Shown: piece after piece, positions 53,211 to 64,000 of the stretch
Numbering within the stretch: position 1 is the first letter of the stretch
Layout: each line of letters begins with the position of its first letter
NCBI GenBank assembly: GCA_013396755.1
Contig: VWZF01007175.1
Location: forward strand, 135,195 to 199,194
DNA: 64,000 nucleotides
Origin: Sclerurus mexicanus
Taxonomy: Eukaryota > Chordata > Aves > Passeriformes > Furnariidae
Reading direction: 5' to 3'
The notes under the pieces: model-generated
The model's input: the letters and a program-made list of their open reading frames with translations, nothing else
The model's database searches: none
Told to the model about the DNA's origin: nothing
Program-made: the position numbers and the translations under genes

Positions 53211-54180
53211 TTATATGAACTTGCAGTGAGCTCGAGAGCTCCCTGTTAGACTGCTGGATGTGTCACTGGTGGTAACAATGCTATTAAAGTCAGCCTCGTG
53301 ATTGCTCATTAAACCACTTGGGCTACTGCTGCTTGTTCTCATGCCACCATCTATGGGACTGTCTGAAAACAATTGCTGAGGAATTTCTATGCAGTCAAGG
53401 AGCTGAGATCTTATTTTGGAGTATTTCCCTTGCAGTGGCAGTGACCCCTCACTTAATGGAGCCGTGCCTCTCCCCATTGCTGGTTGTGGAACAACCACAT
53501 GAGAGCAACCGGTCCAAACTCTTGTTTTGGCAATGCTTTTCTTCAGTCTGGCAGGGGCTTTCTTCTCAGCACATAGGAAAACTTCTCCATATTGACTGAG
53601 AAACTTTTTATTTATGCTGTATGCATTAGAAAGACTCATTCAGGCATAGCTCAAATGACCACAAGAGTTTGTTTTCAAAGTCTGTTTGGAATTATATCTT
53701 GGAAACTCGAGAGAAAGTGGTATAAGGGAGATCCTAGATTGTGTTCTTTACGCATTCTTTATGCCCTAAACACAGTTGTTGCCTGGCAGTGCCTAGAAGA
53801 TAAAATACATGTAGTATGTCCCAGCATCAGTGATGCAGAGTGTCTGATCCATCCTGAGGCAAAAGGTCTATGGGCTCATCAAAGGAGGATGCCGGGCACT
53901 AACTCAGAGCCCAGAGAAGTTTCCAGTGATTGTGCTGCGTTACTGCCAATGATTCAAGGGACTGACTGCAGAAAATATGATGAAAAACATGAGAACCATG
54001 TATTATACAAAATAAGGAATAGAAAAATAATCCCTTTTTACTGGGAAAACATTCAACTTCAGACCTGCAGTGTTCAATATCAAATAATTCTCTGGCACTA
54101 CTTTGCAGTGACTTGCTGTAGTGGGCAGTTTTCACTGGATTGTAACTACACACAGGAATTTCATGATCTTTATTAATTTC
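53211..54180 (-). pseudogene. Possible broken retrocopy of an unrecognised protein gene
   Basis: On the minus strand, 53639-53211 is open for 142 codons, with protein-like composition and a natural-looking Ser-rich C-terminus ending HCKFI and a stop. In the same frame, upstream of one stop at the start, about 33 more codons are open. Other minus-strand segments (54153-53899, and a short FDEPIDLLPQDGSDTLHH stretch near 53850) also look coding-like but in shifted frames. This pattern fits an old processed pseudogene with frameshifts. I do not recognise the parent protein, I see no poly(A) tail 3' of the block (left side), and random open frames of this size are expected in 64 kb. A 194-codon plus-strand frame (53592-54176) overlaps it and is treated as a shadow. 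Confidence 0.28.
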
Positions 54181-54500
54181 CTTGAGCTAAACTATTTGGA
54201 TACTCACAGCCTTATTGAAGAAAGACAAAACCTAGGAAGCATCACTTTTCCTTAGACCAGGGGAGGTCTACATCCAGGATCCCTGCCAATGATATTTACT
54301 CAGTATTTCCCAGATGTGACATTGTCTTGCCCTCCAGTTCTCACTGTGTGAAGGCAGACAGCACACTCCCAGAGCCATTCCCATCGTACCTGCCTCGTGC
54401 AGCAGCTTCATTACACACCTCAGCACATCCACCAGCAGGCACCAGGGCCATTTTTTAACTCCATTGAACTTAGTATCTTAAGACAGTGGGAACATTCCAC

Positions 54501-54735
54501 ACAGAATGGGTCCGGTTGAAAGGGACCGTAGTGGGGTCATCTGATCCAACCTCCCTGCTCAGGCAGGGTCATCCCAGAGCACACGGCACAGGATTGTGTC
54601 CAATCTTGAATAATGAGGAAGATTCCTCAGCCTCTCTGGGAAATCTGTTCCAGTGCATGGTCACTGCACAGGAAAGAAGTTCTTCCTCCATGTTCAGAAG
54701 GAACTTCATGCTTCTTTTACTGGTACCTGGAGTGA
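54501..54735 (-). mobile_element. CR1 LINE 3' fragment
   Basis: Read on + it carries gatccaacctccctgctcag, gcagggtcatcccagagcac, ggcacaggattgtgtccaat, cctctctgggaaatctgttc and gaagttcttcctccatgttc. These are reverse-orientation CR1 blocks in the expected order. A short internal deletion near 54605 removes part of the usual spacer. Confidence 0.93.
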
Positions 54736-56331
54736 AACACGGTCTCATGTGCATGCAGCTGCCTAAAAACCTGGCTCTGAGTGAACAGGTAGATGCTTGA
54801 AGTGAAACCTATGATGGGAACATACTTCAAGGAACTCCGGCAGCTGCAGAACACAGAGCTTTTCTGAAATGTCTTTTTTCAGAGAGTCCATGTGTTCCCG
54901 TATCCCTGCTCTCTGCATTACAGTATCCCATCAAAACACAAGCTGCCCAGTGGTTTTCAAGAACATAAGATTTTTTTTTTCTTCTAAGAGCAATAACACT
55001 TATCAACTTCTACTGAAATACCATATCAGCTCCTTGTCACTGGCAGTCTACAGTTCCTGCCACTAAAAGTTTAATGCATTTACAGGAGCACTTAGGCATC
55101 AAGACTTTGATATCACAATCTGTTAGTCACAGGTGCTACATGATAGGTTTGTGTTAGCACATTATAGATCTTTTATCAGATACTGCACAAAATGTGTGTG
55201 TTTCTCTGCCAGGCAATCAGAATCAGGCTGCTGCATAGCTGATGAGTTACTCACCAATAGAAGTTGTTGTTTATTTTAAACAGAACTTTTCCACAACTGC
55301 ACCTTAATGGATGACTTAAACTCTCATTGGTCAAGGCCAGCGAAGACCAAGAACTTAATGGAGCCATGAAAAATGCAGCAGGTCCACAGTGGTGTTTTGA
55401 GCATTGTCAGTCTTCTGCAATGGCATTTGTCAAGTCAAATGATTAACACTGCTCATTTGCCATAACAGACAGAGTCACTTTGACAGCAAATTACCACTGG
55501 ATCAATAGCTCAGCTTTTCTTTGGCAATTCACGTAGTAGCATGAGACCTGTGACAACATGCCATGCTGCTGGCATTGCTGTTTCTATATCGTGGAGAGGT
55601 GGGGGAAGAACTACTGCCTGAAAAAGTTCAGATTGAAAACTTCTAGATGTTTTCACATCCCTCAAAGGCTCCTTTTATTTTTTTTTTTCTGGACACCGGA
55701 CAACACAACAAGCTTGGCCCTGAGATTCAGCCTAAACCGTACTTTCCATTTTTAATAAAATTAGTAATCCCATGCAAGTGTTAGAGCACATGCCTCAGCT
55801 TTGCTGTAATCCCCTGAGGAAAACATCCCTTCAGTATGGTCCCAGAGAAGTCGGTCGGCCAGTCAGTGTTGTGGCTTTGCTTCTCACATCCAGTTCCAGA
55901 TGTCAGGAAATGCATCATTTAAAAAGGAGGATGGAGCTGTAGGAGTTCAGAGTTAGAAATGCAGAAAGAATTTTACTTTAGTTATCAAATAAAGTTTTCA
56001 GCTGACCTGGTTCTAGCATCGTCGATATATCCTGTTCTCACTGACTTCACTGACTGAGGTAAAAGCAGATCTCCTTTTGTGCGCTGTCACAACAAAAGAT
56101 CACCTGAGCTATTTCTGTCTTCACACACAATTAGCCTCACCTGCATCATTTTTCAGATGGATAGGAAACATTTAGTGCATGGAAAACTCTTTCCTGACAC
56201 AGACTGGAAGAATGCTTCCAGGTGACAACAGGGTCCCTGGGATGGGAGTGCTGTATTGGTCATCCATGGACTAAAAGTTCTTCAGATGTTGTTGCTGGCT
56301 GAGCCGTGTTCTGCCACCCTTTCTGCTGAAC

Positions 56332-56500
56332 ACAGAATCATGGAATCAGGGAATGGTTTGGACTGGAAGGGATCTTAAACATCCAGTTCCAACCCCCTGC
56401 CATGGGCAGGGATATCTTCCACTACACCAGGTTGCTCAGAGCTCCATGTAACCTGGCCTTGAACATTTTCAGGGGTGGGGAGTCCTCAACCTCTGTCCAC
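56332..56500 (-). mobile_element. CR1 LINE 3' fragment
   Basis: It begins acagaatcatggaatcaggg (inverted octamer tail). It continues with aatggtttggactggaaggg, ccaaccccctgccatgggca, accaggttgctcagagctcc and taacctggccttgaacat. The 5' boundary near 56500 is approximate. Confidence 0.93.
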
Positions 56501-57813
56501 AACAGTCTACAACCTGTATACACAAAGCAAAGACAGTGATGTGGTTTGGGCTTCACTTTTGACACCAAGTGAAAACTATAACCTTCCTTGGTACTGGGAC
56601 AAAAGCAAACACTTTTTACATCTTTCCAGAGGATGCTCCAAAGGACAGAAGCTCCTCTGGTTTACTATGGCTGTGCATTTCTTGCTGATTTAGTGTCTGT
56701 CAAACAAGAGTCTTTGTGAGCTCCAGACAGGTCTCCTCTGACCCAGATATCCTTGAAGATCATCTGATAGTGCAGCTTGGGGCTGCTTCGTTGCAAAATG
56801 GCATTAAACACACTGAAAGTATTGTACCTGTCTTCCAAAAGTTGAACTAGTTTTCTTGTTTGCTTCTGGGACCAATTCAGGATGTTGACTTGGATCTATA
56901 AACTCTCCTATAGATTAGATCTTGGTTAGGAAATGGACTACATTCCTTTCATGTGCTGTCTTAGCAGTTGAGATCAGCAGACTTGCTTTTTCTAATGTGT
57001 TTGGGAAGCAGAAGCAATATTTTATCTCCTGTGGTATGCTGCTGGTATAGAAATGTTCAGGCTTATTAATTCTTCAGGACACAGGAAAGTCTTCATCACC
57101 TGTGTAGGCAGTCATGGGAAAGGACCCACTGCAAAGACTCCATTGAACTCTTTTTTTTTTTCATTTGAAGGCAGCTGGAAAATATTAGTAATTTTCAGAG
57201 CCAATATAGAGTGCATATTGAGAGCCAGTAAATGATGCATATTATTGCAAATTCCTGTGCACTTCTGCATTTTATAAAACAGATAGCTAAAATACTCACC
57301 TACCCAGATCAGTTCCCCAAGGGATGCACATTTCCAAGCAGAGGACAAACCAAAAACACAGAACAGAACACAAATTAACCAAACAGAATGGCTAAGTGGT
57401 TGAAACAAATGATTTTAAGATCACTGAGTAAGGATCGTGACCTCCTTTTGCATCAGTCAAGGCAACTGTGAAACTTTGTGAAAGAAGCTCACCACAAAAC
57501 AGATGCTGGGCTATCTTAGGTAAATAAATTACAAAAAATAATAATAAACCCCCCCTACACTTTTTACAAAGCACAGCTGTGTAAATATTGCATGAGACAG
57601 GGGAGAGGGGGAGACATGTACCATACACCCTTTTTTTATGCAGAAGTTCTGCTCTGGGCACTGTTTATTAACATTCCCAGTACAACCATCACTCCACTGC
57701 GTAGCACACAGTGCGGCTACTGTACTCCCTGCACATGTTTGATCTTGGCTTTAGAGGAGAAAACAGGCTTTATTTAAAACAAAACATTTCAGTGAAAGGT
57801 ATTAGGGGACAGG

Positions 57814-57930
57814 GAGAATCATAGAAGGGTTGGAAGGGACCTTTAAGCTCATGTCATTCCAGCCCAGGGACACTTTCACTAGACCCGGTTACTCAGAGCC
57901 CCATCCAGCCTGGCTTGACCCCTTCCAGAA
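57814..57930 (-). mobile_element. CR1 LINE 3' fragment
   Basis: Inverted tail and 3' UTR: gaatcatagaagggttggaa, gggacctttaagctcatg, ccagcccagggacactttca, gttactcagagccccatcca and gcctggcttgaccccttcca. It may belong to the same insertion as the fragment at 58420. Confidence 0.88.
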
Positions 57931-58419
57931 GCTGGTACAGGACCAGGTACAGGAAGAAGACTCCATGACATCTATTTTTTCCATTCTCTTTCCCACACTG
58001 TCTGCCACGCTGACTTTAGATGTGCCTCTGGATCTGCACAAGGTGAGGAGCAATCCTCCTTACTTTCTTATTTGCACTGCAATTTTCCTGCTTCTCAGCT
58101 GCCGGGTACGGCACATTCCAGCCTCCAACAACTGTGGCTTTGCCCACAGAGAGGAACAAATGGCTCTTCTCAGCTACACTGAAGGCTCACCTATTCCAGT
58201 TCACTGTCTCTGACACGAGCTGATTGTGGACACTCAAGGGGAGAATACAACAGCAGGACAGGCATCCAGTGATGCTTTTCAGAGCACAGCCTCAGTATGG
58301 GTTTTGCCAGCAAACAGCTTGGTTTCGTGAGCCAGACGCTCTGTTCACATCTTTGTGTTTGACAGCCTTCAGTGAACTTTTATTTCAGAGATGTGCTTTT
58401 AACCCATCCTTTATTTTGG

Positions 58420-58530
58420 CCTCCACAACATCCCGTGGCAGTGAGTTCCAGGTTTACATGGTGCTGCGTAAGGAAGAACAACTTCTTTCGTCTGTTGCCT
58501 GATCGTTTTGCTTGATGCTTCTTAGTGGGC
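58420..58530 (-). mobile_element. CR1-like internal fragment
   Basis: The wording cctccacaacatcccgtggc, agtgagttccaggtttacat and aagaacaacttctttcgtct matches a CR1 3' UTR segment in - orientation. It lies 5' (rightward) of the 57814 fragment in the same orientation, as expected if one CR1 was split by about 490 bp of unrelated sequence. Confidence 0.7.
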
Positions 58531-58789
58531 TTTTTTTTTCATTGCCAGAAGTAGTGAATAAATCATTCCCCACTTACTTTCTTTACTTCCTTCAAGTTAA
58601 GTGCTGCCCCAACACTTTGACCGCAGCAGTCAGCGAGCACAGGGAAGCACAGAAATCCATCTAGCAGCCTGTTAGCTCAGGTAACAATTTGGCTGAGTGG
58701 CTGCAGAGCCATCTCACACCTCCAGGAATGTGTGCGTGCTGTGACAGCAGCTGTGTTGTTCACCCAAAGTGGGTAGGCTGTGACTTTGA

Positions 58790-58827
58790 CCCATAACCCC
58801 AGAGCTCACCCATAACCCCAGAGAGCC
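58790..58827. repeat. Two tandem copies of a 19-bp unit
   Basis: cccataaccccagagctca is followed directly by cccataaccccagagagcc. Confidence 0.88.
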
Positions 58828-61773
58828 TAAAGAAGGGGTGATATCTTAATTCTTTCGTTTTCCAGCTCCAAAGAAACTTTAAACCTCAGCAGTGGCTTCA
58901 TCTAGCAAGTATACTGGCTGCAGTTCTATTCTGATTCCACTGATATCTTGCTGAGGGAAGAGCTGGTGATCCTTAACATCCTCCACCTCTGCTTGCCCAC
59001 ATCGCTCCGGCACAGCCCTACTGAGATCATCCTTTCTGCTCTTCTCTTGCATCAATGCTCGCTGCTATTTTTAGTGTGATATACACCAAAAAGAGATCCT
59101 GTTGCCAAAATTAGCTGGAAAATTATGGGCTGATTTACTGTTTTGTGCATAGTCTTCATTTGCCTCAATGAGATGTGCGTGCAGGTCTTTGATCCCCCAA
59201 AAGGCAGCCAAGTGAGGTGGTACCTGCAGTCCTCAGCTCCAAGAGCAGAAATCTGGAAAAGAATGGGACTATTTGATATCAGCAAGGGCTGGAGAGGTTC
59301 CACCTGCAGGAGGGAAATACTTCTTTCTAAACAAAAAAAAAAAAAAAGGCTTTGCAATCAAAGAGTTTGGAAAAAATATAAATGTATGGATCATCTTCCT
59401 TTGTATGTAGTGTTTTATTACAGCAGCCCACGCTTGTCTCCAGCAGTATTATCCGTGATGCAGCACGCTAATGCACTACCTTGTTCCAAACAGGAGAAAG
59501 CACTTTGGATGTAGGCCAGGTTTAACCCCGTCTTGGGGCTTGCCTTTGCTCTTAACCAAAATAACAGCAAATGGAATTAGAGCGTCATCCCAGCTCTTCC
59601 TCGGAACGTGGCCAATCCCAGGCGTGAGGTGCAGCTTTGACTCGAAGGGTGATGGTCATTCCCACTTGGTTCGTGACTCCTCTGCCTCGCTCTGCCCTTT
59701 CAGTCCTTACAACCCACCCTTGTTCTCCATTCCTGGAGTGAAAAGCACTCAGCCACGTGTAACCTAAATGTGCTCTGCGAGGAGCTGCTCCTGGCTGTCA
59801 AAGGGAAGATTCGACATCTGACATCAAATTGATTCCTGAAAAGGCTCCTGTCATCCAGGCAGAATTGCAAACTCTGGCCATTTGGAGACTTTAAAAATTA
59901 AAAGATCCCCCAAACAGTTGCATTTCATATGCTAATCCCTAACCAAATGGGACCTTGTAAGTATTAAAGAAATTGTTTGTCCTCTGTTAGAAAATGATCA
60001 TCTGAAAACCCAATAATTTGGGAGAGGACAGGTTTTAAGAGGACAAAGCAGTCTTACAAGCAACATTTCTCTCATGTCCTGTGAACTGCTGTACTATTGT
60101 GATTTTACAGTGTTATTTCTCTAGTTTTGCTGGATTTTCCCCTTTAACGTTACGTGGAAAACCCTGAACAAAAACTGGCACTTAATTCCCAGTAAACAGT
60201 GGCAGTGACTGAATAGAAACCTGATGTCAGATATACAACCACCCTGGGAAAGTCAAAATCCACTGCTTTCTCATCTCTTCCAGTTGTTGCCTTCTTAAGT
60301 GTATTATTCATAAAATTAGCGATTTAAAAACGCATCGAAACATTATTTTTTATATTCATAGCGTCACTTTAAAAAAAATGGTTAAAAAATCGATTTGCTG
60401 GCCTCTTGGGGAAATGCTGTAATGTTTTTGGCTGTCTCCTACTTTCCGCTGCCAGCTAAAAGTACCATCTGGCTTGTTTAGGGCCCTTTTCCATATCAGG
60501 TGCTTCCAAAATTCTCCCCAACCAGAGGATTGTTTCGTTGGGTTGCTCTGCCTGCTGAGGCATGTGTCCTGGGCTGGGAATCCTCCTGCTTCTGTTCCCT
60601 GCCATCTTGCTGACGGTGGCGTGTGTATGTTTGGGCACGGATCTTGCTGCCTCTCTCCCGAGGACATTTGCATCATTGTCAGCTGCACATATTAAATTGA
60701 TATGCAGGGCTCAGAAACACGTATCCCATCTTTTGTCCCCTTTGTTTGGGCAATTGTTGTGGTTTTAATTCTTCTTTGACACCTGGAATATCACAAAGCT
60801 GCTGATAATCTGTTGGCTACTAAGGGAAATGACATTGATAGAAGGATAATGTGTGTCAGAGTTATATCTCGATAATTGCAGGCACACCCCGAACCCTCGC
60901 AGCTCAGGGAATGAATATCCTAAATCCATTATTAATTGGGAGAGTCATATGTGGCGGTTGGCTGCGGTGTCATCCTCTCGCTGCAAGAGTCACTTGCGAG
61001 GGATTTTAAGGCAGTTTTGGTTAATTCCGCGTTGCTGTGCCGACTTACGCCTAACACGAGTCCATTTTTGGGACACTCTTGCTGCCATTTCGTGGCAGCG
61101 TGAGGAGCTGTAACAAAATGGGGTTGATGTCCTAACTCCTCCCGGGAGGAAGGGAGCTGCCCACGTGCCTTCTCCTGCACGAGGACACGATCTCAAAGAG
61201 CTGAGAACGGACGCTCTGGACGTGGGACCAGTTGACGGTGACACGTCCTCCTCTGGATTCTTTGTTTTTCACATTTCCCCGTTTGCTTAGGAATAGAAAT
61301 CCACCCCCCGAAGGGTTTAGGAGTAGATTTGAAGCATCGTAGTTGCTGAGGATAAACTTGATGTGATGGTATGGAAGGAGGGAGCGTGGTTTGGAATAGC
61401 TCCTGCCATGAGCTGTCTTGTCCCATTTCAGAAATGATCTGAGCCATACACCGCTGACTTTTCCTGTCCATCCATTAAAAAGTGAATTATGAAGAGTGCT
61501 GAGACAAACAGATAGGAGTTTAACCTTGTTAGTAAATATCAGGTAGCTGATATATACTGCTAGAATGTTATATCACAGCCTTGCTCTTCACTGTAAGTTC
61601 ATGAAATTATCTCGTTACTATATAAACTGCCTTGGCTGGGTCCATTCTTCCAGAGGGTTATTGTTTGCTGGATGTTGGCACAGTAGCACGACTCCAAAGA
61701 GTCAGTTCACGATGTGGTGAATTTTAAGGACTTGGGAGATGGCCATATCTATTTTTCAGCAAAGGAATGAAAG

Positions 61774-61830
61774 CTTTTTTGCTTTTTTTCTTTTCCCCCT
61801 TTCTTTTTCTTCTTTTTTTTTGTCCCCCCC
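61774..61830. repeat. Polypyrimidine tract
   Basis: About 57 bases of nearly pure C/T with T runs and C runs, interrupted by a few G. It ends in gtccccccc followed by AAGG. No exon follows, so it is not treated as a splice acceptor. Confidence 0.8.
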
Positions 61831-62857
61831 AAGGTATTAAAAGTTTCAAAGGATGTGCTGAAATGAAAAGGAAATAATAACTAAAGTCTGGGTGGGAAGT
61901 AGTGCCTTGGAGTACTGACTTTGTTTGTTTGCTTGTTTCCCCCCAAATCTTAATACTTTAAGCACAAGTTAATATTTTAAATTAAATAAACCTGTTCTGT
62001 GAGCTAGCAAGATACTTGAACGATACCACACATTATTCACTTATTTTTGTGTGAGTGCAATAAAAATTTTACAAGCTGTAATCTTGTTCTTTTAATAGAG
62101 AGAAAACTATGCAGAATATGTTGCTTAGAGTATTAGATAAGCTGCAGTATGTTAATCAAATATTTTCGTGATATGAGGGCAGTTGAGAAAACAGTACAAT
62201 TTTTGCTAATGGCACTGGTAAGTAAACGGATCTATCATTACATTGTCATGAAAAGTGACATTGAGCAGAAACACCCTGCCAATCCCTAGAAGATAAGTAT
62301 TTAATGTAATTAGACAGACACTGTCTCCTTTGTTGAATGTAGCATTAATCACCCAGAGAAGTCCAACTTTATATGAAATGGCTTTTTCTGATATGTCTTT
62401 GTATTAGAAAGCTTCTCACATGGTTTTGCCACGATGATATGTTTGAAGCAATGACTGCTACAGCTGTACGGGTTTCCTCATGACATATCTTGCTGTTCTG
62501 TGTTCCATGATATTTCATTTCTTTTATTTAGCAATGTTGCATTATAGAGCTTGTTCCTAACTCTGTAAACCTACATGCAATTGGAGCTGAACCTCTTTGA
62601 AGCAGTTTAATGCATTCAACTTATGAAATATAAAAGTAGCACAAATAGCTTCCATTATGTTCTTCAGCCCTTCCTATGTGGTGTTAGCACAGGATCATTG
62701 TTATGGCATAAGCAAAATGTTTCTTGCCTCAAATGCTAGTCCATAATATCACACCTCCCCAAAAAAATAAAAAATAAAAAAGAACTTCTTTTTATGAAAA
62801 TCTCATTGTTAAATGGATGAAAAATGTTGCCCCCTTCCAGAATTCATTGGCACTACA

Positions 62858-62905
62858 TTTTTTTTTCCTTTCTTTCTCTTTTTTTTTTTTTTTCCCTCTC
62901 CTCTG
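62858..62905. repeat. Polypyrimidine tract (T-rich)
   Basis: Unbroken T/C run including a stretch of 15 T. No AG plus NFIA exon follows. Confidence 0.85.
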
Positions 62906-63524
62906 TTGCTTGTAATTTGTACTGTGAAACGCTGTCTGGTTATGAACTGGTATCAATTTGAGTCAGAGCACAGCTGTGTCTTCCCACCTTCTCAGTGGGG
63001 CCGAGGGCTTTGAAGGGGAAGAATAGGGTTGAGTCGGAGATGACAGCGGACTTCACCGGGTAACAGGTGGAGGTCAGCTCGGTTTATTTGTTGGGCTGAA
63101 CAGAGTGCAGAGATGAAAAATCTTTGCCATAATAAGGTTTGGGAAGAAAATGCTGACTAGTCTAAGCTTTGATTCCAGCTGACAGATCCTTTTCTAGTGT
63201 TCATTACTTGATTTCACAGTTCAGGCAATTTTAAGAGGCTTAAAATTATGTTTCTGCTCTCCTCTGTAAAACTTTTCGATCACTTTCTAATTTTTTGCTT
63301 TAAGTAAAGTTGTAGGGACTCCCTGATATATCACTCCTGCCTGTAGACTCTTACAAAGTCAATATGCCATCAAAAATGTAAGGATAAGCTTTTTCCTTCA
63401 GACCCCCGCTTTTACCGATTCCTTTAATAAACAAAGCAATAAAATCACGCGTAGGCACCGATTCGACTAGAAAATTAAAACTTTCTAAAAACTCCCCTGA
63501 AAATTGGATATTAAAACGAGCAGG

Positions 63525-63830
63525 ACGCTTAAGAAGCCGCTGTTCCTGCGTGGGAATACGGGATTTTCGTGTTGCCGGTGGCGGCATTAATGGCTCCTCC
63601 CCAGCCCGGTGTGCTGAGCGTGAACCCCCGAGCGCCGGCGAGCCGTGCCCTGTCCTGAAAGGGAGTCACGGCGAGGCCCCGGAGAATCAGAGCAGAACGT
63701 CCTGGCGTTGTGTGCCAGCGCTGGGACTGGGCTGAGCTGTTGGCGTGGTTCATGTCACTGCAGCATCACAAAGGGATCGCAGAGGGCTGAGCTCGCGGGG
63801 CGCGGGTCTCTCCCAGTTCAGTCTCCTGCC
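63525..63830. promoter_or_regulatory. CpG island near the right end of the window
   Basis: CpG-dense stretch with gccggtggcggc, ccgagcgccggcgagccg, cacggcgaggccccgg and ctcgcggggcgcggg, in sharp contrast with AT-rich sequence just left of 63500. It may be an intragenic regulatory island. No exon is recognised in it. Confidence 0.5.
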
Positions 63831-63893
63831 CTTCCCTGTGCCAGCTGCTGGGAGGGCAACGGAGGCGTTTCTCCTTTCCCACCCTTTTTTCTT

Positions 63894-63912
63894 CCACCAC
63901 CACCACCACCAC
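63894..63912. repeat. (CCA)n microsatellite
   Basis: About six cca units follow the CpG island. Confidence 0.9.
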
Positions 63913-64000
63913 CTGCTTCCTACCTGCTGGAGTGGGCAGAACAGGATTATCTTTAGCCATTTGCTAAAATCTCCCCCCTCAGACTTTCTATTACTTCTGC

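Larger units (their letters stand above)
1..64000 (+). other. NFIA: Internal part of the NFIA gene (nuclear factor I/A), both ends outside the window
   Basis: Four exons on the + strand read in one continuous phase and match NFIA rather than its paralogues. The linker QSESPSQPS is shared by the family, but the later SYYSMSPGAMRRSLP and EDEMDSPGEEPFY stretches are NFIA-type and differ from NFIB and, as far as I recall, NFIC and NFIX. NFIA is a dimeric nuclear factor that binds TTGGC(N5)GCCAA and acts in glial, brain and blood development. The DNA-binding exon must lie upstream of base 1, because the first exon here opens two bases into a codon, just after the domain end. The exon that follows EVEPG is not found in the remaining 16 kb. 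Gene identity is very secure; exon numbering follows the usual vertebrate model and is inferred. Confidence 0.97.
47942..64000 (+). other. NFIA: NFIA intron downstream of exon 6 (3' end outside the window)
   Basis: The intron starts at GTAAGC and no acceptor plus NFIA exon is found before the window ends. It contains tandem repeats at 51892, 52737 and 58790, a coding-like minus-strand block at about 53211-54180, CR1 fragments at 54501, 56332, 57814 and 58420, pyrimidine tracts at 61774 and 62858, a CpG island at 63525-63830 and a CCA microsatellite at 63894. Stretches 48300-51880 and 58830-61770 show nothing I can name. The stretch 61980-62650 is AT-rich and could be non-coding regulatory sequence. 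Confidence 0.9.

Noticed and set aside
53592..54176. 194-codon plus-strand open frame
   Set aside because: No recognisable domain. It overlaps the coding-like minus-strand block and is most simply its shadow or a chance frame.
56505..57060. Possible extension of the 56332 CR1 to the right
   Set aside because: The sequence looks repeat-like but I could not match it to CR1 coding or UTR with confidence.
62858..62905. T-rich tract as a splice acceptor
   Set aside because: No AG followed by an in-phase NFIA-like exon is present.
47942..64000. Search for the next NFIA exon (after EVEPG)
   Set aside because: No acceptor followed by the expected Ser/Pro-rich NFIA sequence was seen. The exon is most likely outside the window.
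1..64000. tRNA, rRNA, snRNA or CRISPR arrays
   Set aside because: No cloverleaf with A and B boxes, no known small-RNA core sequence and no regularly spaced repeats were seen.

Overview
The window is vertebrate nuclear DNA. It is an internal slice of the transcription-factor gene NFIA (nuclear factor I/A) on the + strand, and the organism is most likely a bird. The avian call rests on at least eight CR1 LINE 3' fragments with avian-type 3' ends. It is supported by degraded MIR-like SINEs and palindromic MITE remnants that I know from sauropsid genomes, and by the absence of Alu, B1/B2 or L1 sequence. The species cannot be fixed from the sequence alone; the CR1 types fit a neoavian bird.

Only four short coding exons are present, with canonical AG/GT borders and matching phases: 10738-10803 (66 bp), 35741-35815 (75 bp), 45250-45367 (118 bp) and 47814-47941 (128 bp). 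Together they encode about 129 residues. These correspond to roughly residues 187-316 of vertebrate NFIA, just after the N-terminal DNA-binding/dimerisation domain and into the Ser/Pro-rich transactivation region. The large upstream exon for the DNA-binding domain and the downstream 3' exons lie outside the window. The gene is therefore open at both ends and the window starts and ends in introns.

Everything else is intron: 1-10737, 10804-35740, 35816-45249, 45368-47813 and 47942-64000 (unfinished). The introns hold CR1 fragments (24881-25028, 36291-36365, 36757-36953, 42048-42256, 54501-54735, 56332-56500, 57814-57930, 58420-58530). They also hold ancient SINE/MITE relics (2170, 13167, 14535, 31644, 33596, 44006), short tandem repeats and two pyrimidine tracts. 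Three CpG-dense islands sit near 3462-3760, 34828-35130 and 63525-63830. There is a broken Ty3/gypsy RNase H fragment at about 21690-22045 and a possible broken retrocopy on the minus strand at about 53211-54180.

The items most worth a second look are the Ty3/gypsy relic (unusual for a bird), the CpG island about 600 bp upstream of the second exon in the window, a duplicated module flanking a perfect 11-bp-arm palindrome at 5020-5376, a perfect 13-bp-stem hairpin at 27243-27272, and the coding-like minus-strand block at 53211-54180. I see no bacterial, phage, CRISPR or operon-like system and no complete second gene.
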